Numbered from the stretch's first letter, positions 32,509-42,405 are shown. The stretch is DNA of 64,000 nt from CBDCFT01 sp965216365 (GCA_965216365.1 CBDCFT010000020.1:62001-126000), one strand, 5' to 3'. The notes: a model not told the origin generated them from the letters alone. Numbers and translations: made by a program.

Positions 32509-34565
32509 TTGAAGCACTGAAAGAAAGGAAGTTTCTGCAGTTCATTCTGCTGCTGATTATTTTTGCGCTGCTGTGCGCCGTCATCGCACCGTCCGATACC
32601 AACTGGCTGTGGCGTTTGCCTCCGTTGATCAAGGGATTCCCGTTAGTCATTAACGATTCGGTTAACTACCTGATGTTCGAATGGTGGCCGATTGAAGTCT
32701 ACGATGCCGAAATCGAAGAATACGAACAAAAACCTTTAGTCAGGGAATTCACCCGGTCAATGTCAGGTGTGGTCTTGTTCCTGATTGAGTTTGTGCGCGA
32801 AATTTTTCTCGGTGGCGTAAAAACCATTGTGACTTTCTCGGGCTGGGACTGGGCAACCGAAAACAAGTGGGCGCGCTGGCCGGGGCTTCCGTGGACGGTA
32901 GTCGCGAGCGGCGCCGCCATACTGGGGTATGCACTAAACGGAATCAGGCTGGCTTTATTAGCCGGATTGACGTTTGTTTACATCGCGGTGTTTGGGCAGT
33001 GGGAACCGTCGATGCAGACGCTGTCCTTTGTATTAATCGCCGCGCCGGTTTCGGTGCTGCTCGGTCTGCTATTCGGCATCTGGGCATATAAAAGCAATAC
33101 CGTAGAGGCTGTGCTGAATCCGCTGCTCAACGTCGCCCAGATCATGCCGCACTTCTCCTATCTGATTCCAGTTATGGTGTTTTACGGTATCGGCGACCAC
33201 GCCGGTGCAATCGCCACGATAATTTTTGCAACGCCGCCGATGGTGCGTCTGACCATATTGGGACTCAAAAAAGTTCCACCGGAAGTGACTGAAGCCGGGT
33301 TGATGAGTGGCTGCAGCAGTTGGCAACTATTGCGTAAGGTGCAGCTCACTACAGCCAGACGCGACATTTTAATTGGCGTGAACCAGGTCATCATGCAGTG
33401 TCTGGCCATGGTCGTCATCGCGTCGCTGATTGGCGCCAAAGGACTGGGCAACGATTTGTTGATCGCGCTGAACCGGTTGCGTATCGGCCTGGCGCTGGAA
33501 ATCGGCGTATGCATCGTTCTGATTGCTATCGTGCTGGATCGGCTGTCGCTGGCCTGGGCCAACAAACAGACCGACTATTTCGCTGACCTGTCTTTCGTCC
33601 AGCGGCACAAGTATTCGCTGATGTTCGGTGTCATATTTATCGTCGGCATCGTTTTGGCATTCATCGGTTCGTTTATCTTCAAAGAAGGTTTTAACTATTT
33701 GTATTTGATTCCCCATAACAAGGGCATTACTACGGAAAATTTCTGGCAGGCTGGTGTGGACTGGATCTGGGATACGTTTTTCTACTCGTTAAAGGGTTTT
33801 AACGAATGGCTAATAGTCAAAGTTCTGGTACCGGTCAAGAACGCGTACCTCTCCATGCCCGTTGTTGCGACTTTCGTGCTGACGATGGGGGTTGGCTATA
33901 TTGTTGGCGGCGTTCGTTCCGCCTTATTTGTTGGCGGATTCTTGCTTTTCATCGCCCTGACCGAGTGGTGGGACCGAGCACTCATCACTGCTTACTTGAT
34001 GACGGTTGCTGTGCTGATTTCGACCGTTATCGGCGTTGTAGTTGGAACGCTTTGTGCGCAACACCCTGTCTCAACGCGCTTTATCCTGACGATGTGCGAC
34101 ACTTTTCAAACCTTCCCGTCGTTCATATACCTGATTCCGGTCATGATGTTATTCGGCGTGACCGATACTTCGGTATTGATTGCAATCGTGGTTTACGCCA
34201 ACGTTCCGGCCATACGCTACACGGTGGAAGGATTGCTCAGCGTGCCCGAACCACTGCATGAAGCCGGCTCAATGTCTGGCGTTAACCGTATACAGCGGTG
34301 GTTGTCTATCGAATTGCCATTGTCGTTTCCACACATGGCGCTGGGCGTCAATCAAACCGTCGTGTTCGCACTCTCCATGGTTATCATCGGAGCGTTGATC
34401 GGCACCGACGATCTAGGGCAACTGATTCTCAAATCCCTGTCTGACAGAGCTGGTGTCGGCAACGGCCTGGTACTCGGATTTTGCGTCGCGTTTATCGGAC
34501 TCGCAATTGATCAGATTCTCAGAACCTGGGCCAATCAGCGTAAAGCACAGTTAGGCATGAGCTAA
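32505..34565 (+). CDS. tmoW: TMAO/betaine-type ABC transporter permease, fused double domain
   Basis: This 686-aa inner-membrane protein contains two complete permease domains. Each has an EAA loop, ETEAGLMSGCSSWQLLRKVQL-like in the first half and EAGSMSGVNRIQRWLSIEL in the second, so one chain replaces a permease dimer. About 12-14 membrane helices are predicted, including an extra N-terminal pair. The TTG start overlaps the tmoV stop (TTGA). A fused permease is typical of the tmoXWV systems of marine bacteria as I recall them. The ligand is inferred from context. Confidence 0.85.
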   Translation: MIEALKERKFLQFILLLIIFALLCAVIAPSDTNWLWRLPPLIKGFPLVINDSVNYLMFEWWPIEVYDAEIEEYEQKPLVREFTRSMSGVVLFLIEFVREIFLGGVKTIVTFSGWDWATENKWARWPGLPWTVVASGAAILGYALNGIRLALLAGLTFVYIAVFGQWEPSMQTLSFVLIAAPVSVLLGLLFGIWAYKSNTVEAVLNPLLNVAQIMPHFSYLIPVMVFYGIGDHAGAIATIIFATPPMVRLTILGLKKVPPEVTEAGLMSGCSSWQLLRKVQLTTARRDILIGVNQVIMQCLAMVVIASLIGAKGLGNDLLIALNRLRIGLALEIGVCIVLIAIVLDRLSLAWANKQTDYFADLSFVQRHKYSLMFGVIFIVGIVLAFIGSFIFKEGFNYLYLIPHNKGITTENFWQAGVDWIWDTFFYSLKGFNEWLIVKVLVPVKNAYLSMPVVATFVLTMGVGYIVGGVRSALFVGGFLLFIALTEWWDRALITAYLMTVAVLISTVIGVVVGTLCAQHPVSTRFILTMCDTFQTFPSFIYLIPVMMLFGVTDTSVLIAIVVYANVPAIRYTVEGLLSVPEPLHEAGSMSGVNRIQRWLSIELPLSFPHMALGVNQTVVFALSMVIIGALIGTDDLGQLILKSLSDRAGVGNGLVLGFCVAFIGLAIDQILRTWANQRKAQLGMS

Positions 34566-34648
34566 CCGTCAAGGTCAGTAATCGAACACCTCATTCGCAA
34601 TACCCGGTAAACAATTTCGAACTCCTCAACGACTAACAGTTCACTGCT

Positions 34649-35839
34649 ATGAACTCCAGCGACGGCAAAACCCGCGATCTTGTATCCACCATACCCGGTT
34701 CAGGTTGGGATTATTCGTTAAGCCGGCACCCCTATCACATGATCGAACGTCCATTCGGCCCGCACTACTGTGTTTACAACCGGCGTGAAATGGCTTGTTG
34801 TTTCGATAAGATCGATACGGTCGATGGCTATTGGCTACTGCGCCAAAATGCCGCAGTTTTGCACACCGGCGAATATCCGCTTCAATTCAACGGGCCGGAT
34901 GCTGAAAGACTACTCGATCTGCTATTCACCAAAGACATTACCAAGATTAAACCTGGGCGTTGCGGTTACGGTCTCGCTTGCTACGACGACGGCGGTTTGC
35001 TCGTCGATGGCGTTCTGCTGCGACTTGAACCCGATCTTTTTTGGTACGCGCAAGCCGACGGCGATTTTTACAGTTGGGCACGTGCTCACGCAAAAGGAAT
35101 GGATGTCGAAATCAGTGACCCACAAATCTATGTGTCACAGGTTCAGGGGCCGGCAGCTCTGGATATTCTTGCCGCAGCAAGCGATAACGGCATGCCGGTG
35201 CCGTTTGGTTACTTTGGTATCGCGCATGTCCGTTTAGGTGGTCAGCAAGTTGTCGTCACACGTACGGGTTATACGAACGAACTGGGCTGGGAGTTTTATA
35301 CCGAGCCACACCACGACGCCGCAGCACTGTGGACACATTTAAGCAAGGCTGGCGAACCCTTTGGCATGGGCTTGTTCGGTCTAGACTCCATGCACATTCG
35401 CCGTATCGAAGCTGGCATTCTGAATGCCGGCTCTGATTTCGATCAGACAACTACGCCATACGATGTAGGCCTTGGCCGCTTCGTCGACGAAAACAAGGGC
35501 GACTTCGTGGGTAAGGCCGCACTCGCAAGTGCGTCGAGAAAATCTTGTCTGACAGGCCTCAAATGTGAGGCCGAACCGCATATAGGTGGTCAGGTTTTTA
35601 TCGGCGACAAGCCAATCGGCAAGGTGACGGCAGGCGCCGTGTCGCCGTACTTGCAAAGCGGAATTGGCATTGCGTTAATGGATTTCACTGAATTCCGAGC
35701 CGGAGATGCCGTCACTATTCAATGCACGGACGGTAACCTGCATGCAGGCGAACTGGCTAACCTACCGCTTTACGATGCCGAGGCTGAAATACCACGCGGC
35801 AAACGAGTCGATATTCCAGTCAGACCTAACAAGGCGTAA
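34649..35839 (+). CDS. GcvT/aminomethyltransferase-family protein, THF-dependent
   Basis: This 396-aa protein has the GCV_T fold (ADGDFYSWARAHAKGMDVEISD, then QGPAALDILA, then RTGYTNELGWEFYTEPHHDAAALW, then MHIRRIEAGILNAGSDF) and a C-terminal GCV_T_C barrel. Family members move a C1 unit from an amine or sulfonium to tetrahydrofolate: GcvT, DmdA, and the DmmD-type protein of dimethylamine monooxygenase operons. It is 83 bases after tmoW in the same direction and probably in the same transcript. A role in taking the methyl group from dimethylamine or dimethylglycine is inferred. Confidence 0.8.
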   Translation: MNSSDGKTRDLVSTIPGSGWDYSLSRHPYHMIERPFGPHYCVYNRREMACCFDKIDTVDGYWLLRQNAAVLHTGEYPLQFNGPDAERLLDLLFTKDITKIKPGRCGYGLACYDDGGLLVDGVLLRLEPDLFWYAQADGDFYSWARAHAKGMDVEISDPQIYVSQVQGPAALDILAAASDNGMPVPFGYFGIAHVRLGGQQVVVTRTGYTNELGWEFYTEPHHDAAALWTHLSKAGEPFGMGLFGLDSMHIRRIEAGILNAGSDFDQTTTPYDVGLGRFVDENKGDFVGKAALASASRKSCLTGLKCEAEPHIGGQVFIGDKPIGKVTAGAVSPYLQSGIGIALMDFTEFRAGDAVTIQCTDGNLHAGELANLPLYDAEAEIPRGKRVDIPVRPNKA

Positions 35840-36093
35840 ATTCGCATACGCGAAGCGGGATGACAAAAACGTTTGGTCAAATGTGACATTCACTACTCTC
35901 CGTTGGCGTTACTAACACACTACCGCTGGAGACATTTGGAATGTAATCACGTCCGCCCCGTATGCGTCAGGCGCAGTAACAACGGCGATTTCATTTATTG
36001 TTAGCTTGATTTCATTTTCAACCATCGCGCTGGTACAACGCCGACGCACACGCATGGCAACGATGCTGGTAAAGGCATGGTATAGAAGTTCTA
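35840..36093. other. Intergenic 254-base stretch
   Basis: No supported gene, repeat or RNA was recognised. It separates the tmo-GcvT operon from a racemase fragment and may contain further eroded remains of the racemase locus, but no clear homology was seen. Confidence 0.35.
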
Positions 36094-36324
36094 ATGCGAA
36101 TATTATTGATCAATCCCAACACAACGGTGTCCATCACGGAAAAAGTTGTGGCTGCGGTAAAACCGTTTGTCGATCAGGACGTTGAAATAGTCGGAGCCAG
36201 CCCCCCCGCATTCGGGTTTTCGCAAATTCTTGAAACATTTGAAACAAAACGATTCGAATTCGAAATTATATCGAAACGTAGTGTCACCATAATGCCACTC
36301 TATATTCAGCGTGTTGCTGGATAA
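36094..36324 (+). pseudogene. Asp/Glu/hydantoin racemase N-terminal fragment
   Basis: MRILLINPNTTVSITEKVVAAVKP followed by EIVGASPPAFGF is the conserved N-terminus of the Asp/Glu/hydantoin racemase family (first catalytic-Cys half). After about 45 residues the similarity stops and the frame ends at 76 aa, far short of the usual 220-240. It is a truncated relic. Confidence 0.7.
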
Positions 36325-36357
36325 ATATTCTTAACTACATATAGGAGATGGCAAAAA

Positions 36358-36645
36358 ATGAGTACTACTTACAACCATGAACGAAGCTACATGGCTTCAA
36401 CACCAACGAGCCTCGCCACAGGCCTGACCGCACCAGCGAATCAGATTGGCGAGGGCGTTAGCAACGCATTCTCAAGGGTATCCAACTATGCCGGCAGTGT
36501 AACGCGTGAAATCGCACGGCGACACCGGCGCAACAAAAACATTCGTACATTGAAGAGTTTGAGCACTCACACTTTGCGCGATATCGGTATCTCACGATCC
36601 GACATCTATCGTGTGGCGGATGAAGTTTCGCGCCAGGCAAATTGA
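36358..36645 (+). CDS. DUF1127 protein with N-terminal extension
   Basis: This 95-aa protein has a C-terminal DUF1127 motif (about 55-90; RRHRRNKNIRTLKSLSTHTLRDIGISRSDIYR). It is preceded by 50 polar residues with few recognisable features. An AGGAG precedes the ATG at good distance. It is the second DUF1127 gene in the window (the other is at 8.8 kb). The next gene starts six bases after its stop. Confidence 0.75.
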   Translation: MSTTYNHERSYMASTPTSLATGLTAPANQIGEGVSNAFSRVSNYAGSVTREIARRHRRNKNIRTLKSLSTHTLRDIGISRSDIYRVADEVSRQAN

Positions 36646-36650
36646 TCCAG

Positions 36651-36977
36651 ATGACTAATAACGACACAAGCTCCTCCATGACTGTTCGATTGTTTAATGT
36701 CATTACCGAAGACGCGAGTTTCGTGATTGGGCTAAGCTACGGACAACTTGTTGAACTCAACACGGCATCCGTAGCTTTGGCCCAAGCCGAAAGTCTGAAA
36801 GAGCGGTTAGACTTTGTTGGGCGAATTTCAGCATGGATCTACCACATCGATGACGACGGTCACAAAACTCTTTCAGCCGAGCCTTTGAAACCCATTAATC
36901 TGCGCGCCGACCAGGTCGAAGAGATCGAGCCTATTCGGCGATTTGCAAAATGCAGGGCGCCGAATTCTGGTTTATAG
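36651..36977 (+). CDS. Hypothetical protein, 108 aa
   Basis: This soluble protein is not recognised. The ATG at 36651 lies six bases after the DUF1127 stop, so the pair is probably co-translated. It has a VRLFNVITEDASFVIGL start and a charged C-terminus. No transmembrane, signal or metal motif is seen. Confidence 0.55.
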   Translation: MTNNDTSSSMTVRLFNVITEDASFVIGLSYGQLVELNTASVALAQAESLKERLDFVGRISAWIYHIDDDGHKTLSAEPLKPINLRADQVEEIEPIRRFAKCRAPNSGL

Positions 36978-37074
36978 CGATAAATTTGACACAGTTGTTA
37001 TAGCCTTGATGACATATGAACACGTCCCAAAATTTAAGTTAGTCGTATCATTTTTGACCAATTCGGTATATTTC

Positions 37075-37599
37075 TTACCGCGCACTAAGCGCGTTGAGGC
37101 GTGATTTCGCTGAACAAAGAAGCGCTCTTGAGTAAATCTTATGAAATCCAAGCAAAGCACGAAAACCAAATCCAAGCGCCATTTTTTCTGTTTTCGGATT
37201 GCGAACAGGTGTAACAGCAGATCCAAAAAGCAATCGCGTTTTAGTGTGACCATCACTGGTAAGCGGGCAAACCATTAGCCAGGAACGTGTACGGTCACGA
37301 AAATCACACATGAGAATTTGATTGTCGCTACGACTCTCTATACGCCAGGCAGCAAAATAATCAATAGCCCCTTGCGCCAGTTGTCTCGCTTCTGTGTCTG
37401 TAGAAGGTTTAGACACCAACCACCTCAAAACGAGTCGTTCCAGCTTGAATAGCCATGTTGTATAAAACGCAGTGACATACTCGACGTGGGATACCAACCC
37501 GGAAACATCCGTTTTGTAACAATCCGTATAGGTATCGGCGCGAACGTATTTTTCCAGCAGCGCATTGTTTGGGAGTGAGCATTTTTCTACGGAACACAC
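37075..37599 (-). CDS. Hypothetical protein, 174 aa
   Basis: This protein is not recognised. It has five cysteines scattered through the chain, a YTTWLFKLERLVLRWLVSKPSTDTEARQLAQG helix-rich block and a DRTRSWLMVCPLTSDGHTKTRLLFGSAV beta-rich block. The C-terminal KIYSRALLCSAKSRL is basic. It lies tail-to-tail with the 108-aa gene and 44 bases upstream of the OmpR-type regulator gene, on the same strand but after that operon in reading order is excluded; it has its own start. Confidence 0.55.
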   Translation of the reverse strand: MCSVEKCSLPNNALLEKYVRADTYTDCYKTDVSGLVSHVEYVTAFYTTWLFKLERLVLRWLVSKPSTDTEARQLAQGAIDYFAAWRIESRSDNQILMCDFRDRTRSWLMVCPLTSDGHTKTRLLFGSAVTPVRNPKTEKMALGFGFRALLGFHKIYSRALLCSAKSRLNALSAR

Positions 37600-37643
37600 G
37601 GATTGTTAACGACTAAGAGACTTTCTCTATTTACGGTTCAATA

Positions 37644-38354
37644 CTATTCACCACTTACAAACATATACCCCGCGCCGCGAATGGTTTTTATGATTCGCGG
37701 TTTGGCCGGATCAGGTTCGATTTTTCGACGTAGCCGAGCTATACGAATATCGATGCTGCGGTCGTAAGGATCCCATTCGCGATTATGGGCAAGATTGAGC
37801 AACTTGTCGCGATTCAGTGCTTTGTCCGGATTGTCGGCAAAGGCTTTTAGCAAATCGTATTCCATATTGGTAATCGCGACCTCGTTGCCTTCCATGTCAT
37901 ACAAACGATGTCCATCAATATCCAGGCTGCATTGACCAAACTGAACGCGATTGGTTTCACCGCCTGATTTTGTGACGGACGCACCACCCAGACGCCGGGC
38001 GACGCTTTTGACCCGCGCCAACAGCTCTCGTGGTTCAAAAGGCTTGGTCATATAGTCATCCGCACCCATTTCAAGACCGATAACACGGTCGACCACTTCG
38101 GCCGATGCCGTCAGCATGATAATTCCGACGCTGTAGTTTTCCCTCAGGTAGCGCGCCAACGTCAATCCGTCTTCTCCTGGCATCGTAATATCCAGGATAA
38201 CAATATCGTATTCATTGTCTTTAAAAAGTTGACGCATCTGCTCGCCACCGTCCGCTGCGTCGACGGAGAAGCCGTGCTTGCCAAGATACTTACGCACCAT
38301 CCAGCGAACATCGGAATCGTCGTCTACAACTAATATGCGTTGGCGTTCAGTCAT
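37644..38354 (-). CDS. OmpR-family response regulator
   Basis: This 236-aa protein has an N-terminal receiver (phospho-acceptor Asp in DIVILDITMPG near residue 54; Lys in DDYMTKPFEPREL) and a C-terminal winged helix (about 135-235; DKLLNLAHNREWDPYDRSIDIRIARLRRKIEPDP). Its start overlaps the stop of the preceding receiver gene by eight bases, so it is translationally coupled. It is the last gene of a four-gene operon: binding protein, sensor kinase, receiver, output regulator. Confidence 0.93.
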   Translation of the reverse strand: MTERQRILVVDDDSDVRWMVRKYLGKHGFSVDAADGGEQMRQLFKDNEYDIVILDITMPGEDGLTLARYLRENYSVGIIMLTASAEVVDRVIGLEMGADDYMTKPFEPRELLARVKSVARRLGGASVTKSGGETNRVQFGQCSLDIDGHRLYDMEGNEVAITNMEYDLLKAFADNPDKALNRDKLLNLAHNREWDPYDRSIDIRIARLRRKIEPDPAKPRIIKTIRGAGYMFVSGE

Positions 38355-38739
38355 GATCTGAAAGCGAGTTCTCTACCTTTGCAAGTAAGATGTTTATCTT
38401 CTCTTCCAAACGATCCATATCCACAGGCTTGGAGTCAAAATCATCGCAACCGGATTCTATTGCCTGCTTGCGATCTGACGCCATGGCGCTGGAGGATAAC
38501 GCCAACACAGGAATATGCCGGGTTTGTTCGTTTGATTTGATTTGGCGAGTGGTTTCCCACCCATCCATGTCGGGCAGAATCAAATCCATGATAATCAGGT
38601 CGGGTCGAGACTCCCGCGCCGCAGCCAGGCCCAATTCACCGGTCTCAGCAATCTCAACATCGTGTCCGCGCCGTTGCAAACGACGCGATAACATATAAGC
38701 ATTATCCACGTTATCTTCGATGTATAGAATTTTTGCCAT
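38347..38739 (-). CDS. Single-domain response regulator (receiver only)
   Basis: This 130-aa CheY-like receiver starts MAKILYIEDNVDNAYMLSRRL and has the acceptor Asp in DLIIMDLILPDMDGWE and Lys in DFDSKPVDMDRLEEKI. No output domain is present, so it may act as a phosphate sink or a relay between the kinase and the OmpR regulator. It lies nine bases after the kinase stop and overlaps the next start. Confidence 0.92.
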   Translation of the reverse strand: MAKILYIEDNVDNAYMLSRRLQRRGHDVEIAETGELGLAAARESRPDLIIMDLILPDMDGWETTRQIKSNEQTRHIPVLALSSSAMASDRKQAIESGCDDFDSKPVDMDRLEEKINILLAKVENSLSDHD

Positions 38740-38748
38740 AACTAAAAG

Positions 38749-41700
38749 TTAGTGAACGATTCTAAGCTTAGGTCGTTGTTCCTGTGCTTCCAATCGAGCT
38801 GGAAATCGCACCGTAAAGGTCGAACCGCGCCCTAACGCGCTGTCGGCATTGATGGTGCCACCCATTAATTCACACAGCCGCCGGCAAATAGTCAAGCCCA
38901 AACCCGTGCCACCATAGCGCCGGGTAGTGGAATTATCCGCCTGGGTAAATTCATCAAAAACGGCATCCAGATTCTCCTGCGTCATACCGATGCCGGAATC
39001 TTTCACTGCAAACGCCAACCAGTCTTCACCCTTATGAACTTCCCTGCTGACACTCAATTTAATAGTACCATTCTTTGTGAATTTGCATGCATTACTAAGC
39101 AAGTTCAGCAACACCTGACGCAAACGGGTTGGATCGATAAACATGCCTCCGACCTCACCCTGACAATGCGCGTAAATCCGATTATTGTTGTTATCCGCTA
39201 ATGGCTCAGACGTGGCGATGGCATCATACACCAGTGCTTCAACATCAACGTTCTCTGAAACGATCTCAAGCCGCCCTGCTTCGATCTTGGAAAGATCAAG
39301 CACATCGCTGATCAATTTTAGTAAATGCTTGCCCGCACCTGCGATACGTTCCAGCGGCTCAATAAATTCACCATCGGTGGATTCCTTCTCACGTACATCT
39401 TCCAACAACATTTCCGTGATGCCAATAACAGCATTCAGTGGAGTGCGTAATTCGTGGCTCATATTGGCAAGAAACTGACTTTTGATTTGGGTTGCTTGCT
39501 CCGCTTGATCTTTCGCATTTTGCAAAGCCAATTCGGCTTGTTTACGCACCGTTATGTCGCCCACTGAACCCGCGACTCTCACCACACGGCCTTCTTTGTT
39601 TCGAATTCCCGCCGCCCGCACCTGAAACCAGCGATAGTTGTAATCACTGCCACGGATACGATATTCACAATCGAAAAACTTTGTATCGCCTTTGAAATGC
39701 GATTTCATGGCCGTGTAGTGCAATGGGAGATCTTCCGGATGAATCAAATCCAGCCAGTCCTCCGTATCCACTACACCAGCGAATTCATCCAGACCAATCA
39801 GCTGACGCAAACGTGGTGACACGTACACCTTGTCTTCTTCAATTTGCCAGTCCCACATACCTTCATTGGCACCTTCCATGGCAATAGCGTAACGCTCTTC
39901 ACTCTCACGGTAAGCCTGTTCCACTTCTTTCAGTGGTGTGATATCGAAGTAGGTCAACATGCGCACTCCGTCCGGTAACGCGACACATTGATAGAGCAAC
40001 GTTTTACCGTTTGCCAAGGGCATTTCCGTACGAGGAATGTCGCCTTTACGAATCGCAGCGATTCGCCGCGCGTGATGCTCCTCCCATTCCTCATCGCTGA
40101 CAAGGTAGTGCCCCTTATCCTGGTTGTACCTGCCTAACTCGTCGATGGTGCGACTTTTATCGAAGAACTCACGCGGCACATCCCACATTCTGCAATAGGC
40201 GGTATTCGCAATAAGAACGTTCAAGTTGGTATCGGCGAATATTACGCCATAATCAATCGTATCCAACACGGCCTGGAACTGACCCAACACCTCATCCTTG
40301 GTAGTAATTGCTTCGGCCAGTTCGGCCTCCCGATGTTTCAATTCGGTAATATCAAAATAAGTCATCATGCGCACATCGTCAGGTAACGCTACGCACTCGT
40401 ATAAAATCGTTCTGCCATCCGCGGTTTGCAACTCCGAACGTGGAATGCTTCCCCGGCGAACACTCTCCAATCGCTGGCTATACCATTCATCCCATTCCTC
40501 TTCCGGCACTGCATGGGCGCCACTGTTTCGATGAGTCGCCAGCAACTCGCCAAACGTCGGATTTTCTTTAATAATCTTTTCAGGAAAATCCCACATGTCA
40601 AGAAACGCACGATTCGCGATTCGAATTCGCAAATCCGCGTCAGCAAAAATAACCCCGTAGTCGATAGCATCCAATACAGCGGAAAAATCAGACAACGCAC
40701 TGTCTTTCGCCGTATTTGCCTCCGCCAGTTCTATTTCTCGCTGCTTTAATTCCGTTACATCGGTAAAAACACCCACAATCCCCCCTGACTCTGTACGCCG
40801 TTCGTTAATGGCTATCCAGCGACCATCATTTAGATGTTGCAGAAATGGGCCTTCGGGATTCTGGTGTCGCTTTAGTCGTTTGTCTATCCATGACTCTGTT
40901 GGCTCGTCAGTGGGCGTCACCAATCCTCTACTCACCGTACCGCGCAATAACTCCTCGAAAGTCATGCCAGCCTGGGGCAAATCACTGTAGCCCAGGAATT
41001 CTTTGTATCGGCTATTGAAGACCACCAGACGGTCCTGCGCATCGTATAACGAAAAACCTTCCGATATACTTTCAATGGCGTCGGTCAACCGTGTACGGGC
41101 CTCGTTTATTTCACGCAGATTTGATTGTTCCACCTCAACCGCCGTATCGCGAAACACGGTGAGCGCATCAGCCATACCCCCAAGTTCATCTGCTCCAATG
41201 TCGGGAATTGCTGTTTGCAGATCCCCCCCGGCAATTGCACGCATGCTATCACTCAATGCCGTTAACCGGGCCACCAGGTTTCGATTGACATAAAGCCATA
41301 CAATCAATACGGAACTCAATAAACTAAATAAGACAATGATGAGTAAAACCCGTCGGCTAGTTACTCGTAACCTGTCAGCCTCCGCAGTCGCATCACGAAT
41401 ATCCTGTTTGCTGACATCCACCACCGAAGTCACCGCGCTCTGCAGTCGATCCGACAACTCGCGATTTCTTTCCAATAGCCGTTCGCTAAGAGCAATCAAT
41501 TCCAACTCGCGCAAACGAGCTTCCGGTATGTTGTCGCTGCCTTCCACGTGGCGGCGCAACTGCTGTATGCTTGGTCGAATGCGCTCTTGCAAATTTGGCG
41601 GCAAACGCGCAAATGCCTGCTCCGTTTCTGTCATGGTCCGCTTCAAGGGGAATACCAGTAACGACAACCCACCCGCGTCATTTTCAGCAGCAGTCTTGCG

Positions 41701-42360
41701 CAGCGAATCAAACATAACACTACTGAGATTCAACAAAGTTTGAATCGGTAGCCCCTTGTTTACGGCTGCACTGATATTTGCAAGATTCGATTGCTCGTTA
41801 TCCGTACGGTCTGACTCCAGCATCAAATTCAGACGTTCAATATCATTTTCCAAAACGAGAATTCGCGGTGTCAGCACCCGTTGAATTGTGACCTGATTTT
41901 GAGACAGCTTTTGCAATAGTATTTGAATATCAGTCGTCACTTGCAACCGTCTTGACACCGTCGCCTCCAGCGCACGCAGGTTGCGTAATATCGCGTCTAT
42001 GTCTTGCGCGAAATTCTCAACCTGTTCAACGTTTACCTGATTTTTTGTTAATTCATCTAATAACTGGCGTAGCTGCTGTGCTTCGTTCTGAACTGAAACC
42101 GATGTATTTTTTAGTTCGTCTTCACCCGAAACAGAAAGGTAGGATGGCGCCGCGGCAACAATACGTTCGGCCTGGCGAGATAGCTCGAGCGCGGTTAAGG
42201 AAACAGGAACGCGTTGACTCGTGATGCGGTCATGCGCCTGGTCAACCTTGAAAAAATAGTACATGGCCGACAACGCGGCCAGAACGGCAAAAGCACTGAT
42301 CGCTAGAAATGCCAGCAGCAACCGTCCGCGAACACCGAGCGATTTAAGCGCAGATGTCAT
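38749..42360 (-). CDS. Sensor histidine kinase with TorS-like helical sensor and four PAS domains
   Basis: This 1203-aa membrane protein has TM1 (13-36), a 300-residue periplasmic region predicted helical (37-336), TM2 (337-358) and HAMP (359-412). Four PAS-type modules follow (about 426-540, 558-675, 696-811, 820-945), then HisKA with the phospho-His in SHELRTPLN (His969) and HATPase (about 1070-1190, NLLSNACKF, DSGIGM, GGTGLGLTI). PAS2 and PAS3 are near-duplicates. There is no C-terminal receiver, unlike TorS; a separate receiver gene follows. The periplasmic binding protein encoded just upstream is the likely ligand-bound partner, as TorT is for TorS. Confidence 0.92.
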   Translation of the reverse strand: MTSALKSLGVRGRLLLAFLAISAFAVLAALSAMYYFFKVDQAHDRITSQRVPVSLTALELSRQAERIVAAAPSYLSVSGEDELKNTSVSVQNEAQQLRQLLDELTKNQVNVEQVENFAQDIDAILRNLRALEATVSRRLQVTTDIQILLQKLSQNQVTIQRVLTPRILVLENDIERLNLMLESDRTDNEQSNLANISAAVNKGLPIQTLLNLSSVMFDSLRKTAAENDAGGLSLLVFPLKRTMTETEQAFARLPPNLQERIRPSIQQLRRHVEGSDNIPEARLRELELIALSERLLERNRELSDRLQSAVTSVVDVSKQDIRDATAEADRLRVTSRRVLLIIVLFSLLSSVLIVWLYVNRNLVARLTALSDSMRAIAGGDLQTAIPDIGADELGGMADALTVFRDTAVEVEQSNLREINEARTRLTDAIESISEGFSLYDAQDRLVVFNSRYKEFLGYSDLPQAGMTFEELLRGTVSRGLVTPTDEPTESWIDKRLKRHQNPEGPFLQHLNDGRWIAINERRTESGGIVGVFTDVTELKQREIELAEANTAKDSALSDFSAVLDAIDYGVIFADADLRIRIANRAFLDMWDFPEKIIKENPTFGELLATHRNSGAHAVPEEEWDEWYSQRLESVRRGSIPRSELQTADGRTILYECVALPDDVRMMTYFDITELKHREAELAEAITTKDEVLGQFQAVLDTIDYGVIFADTNLNVLIANTAYCRMWDVPREFFDKSRTIDELGRYNQDKGHYLVSDEEWEEHHARRIAAIRKGDIPRTEMPLANGKTLLYQCVALPDGVRMLTYFDITPLKEVEQAYRESEERYAIAMEGANEGMWDWQIEEDKVYVSPRLRQLIGLDEFAGVVDTEDWLDLIHPEDLPLHYTAMKSHFKGDTKFFDCEYRIRGSDYNYRWFQVRAAGIRNKEGRVVRVAGSVGDITVRKQAELALQNAKDQAEQATQIKSQFLANMSHELRTPLNAVIGITEMLLEDVREKESTDGEFIEPLERIAGAGKHLLKLISDVLDLSKIEAGRLEIVSENVDVEALVYDAIATSEPLADNNNNRIYAHCQGEVGGMFIDPTRLRQVLLNLLSNACKFTKNGTIKLSVSREVHKGEDWLAFAVKDSGIGMTQENLDAVFDEFTQADNSTTRRYGGTGLGLTICRRLCELMGGTINADSALGRGSTFTVRFPARLEAQEQRPKLRIVH

Positions 42361-42405
42361 GCTGACACTCCTGCTTACAAAATCGGCTAATGGTGTTTGA
42401 GCACA

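Noticed and set aside
33806..34261. Plus-strand 151-codon frame within tmoW
   Set aside because: Out-of-frame within the permease gene; low-complexity Arg/Cys/Trp-rich translation typical of a shadow.
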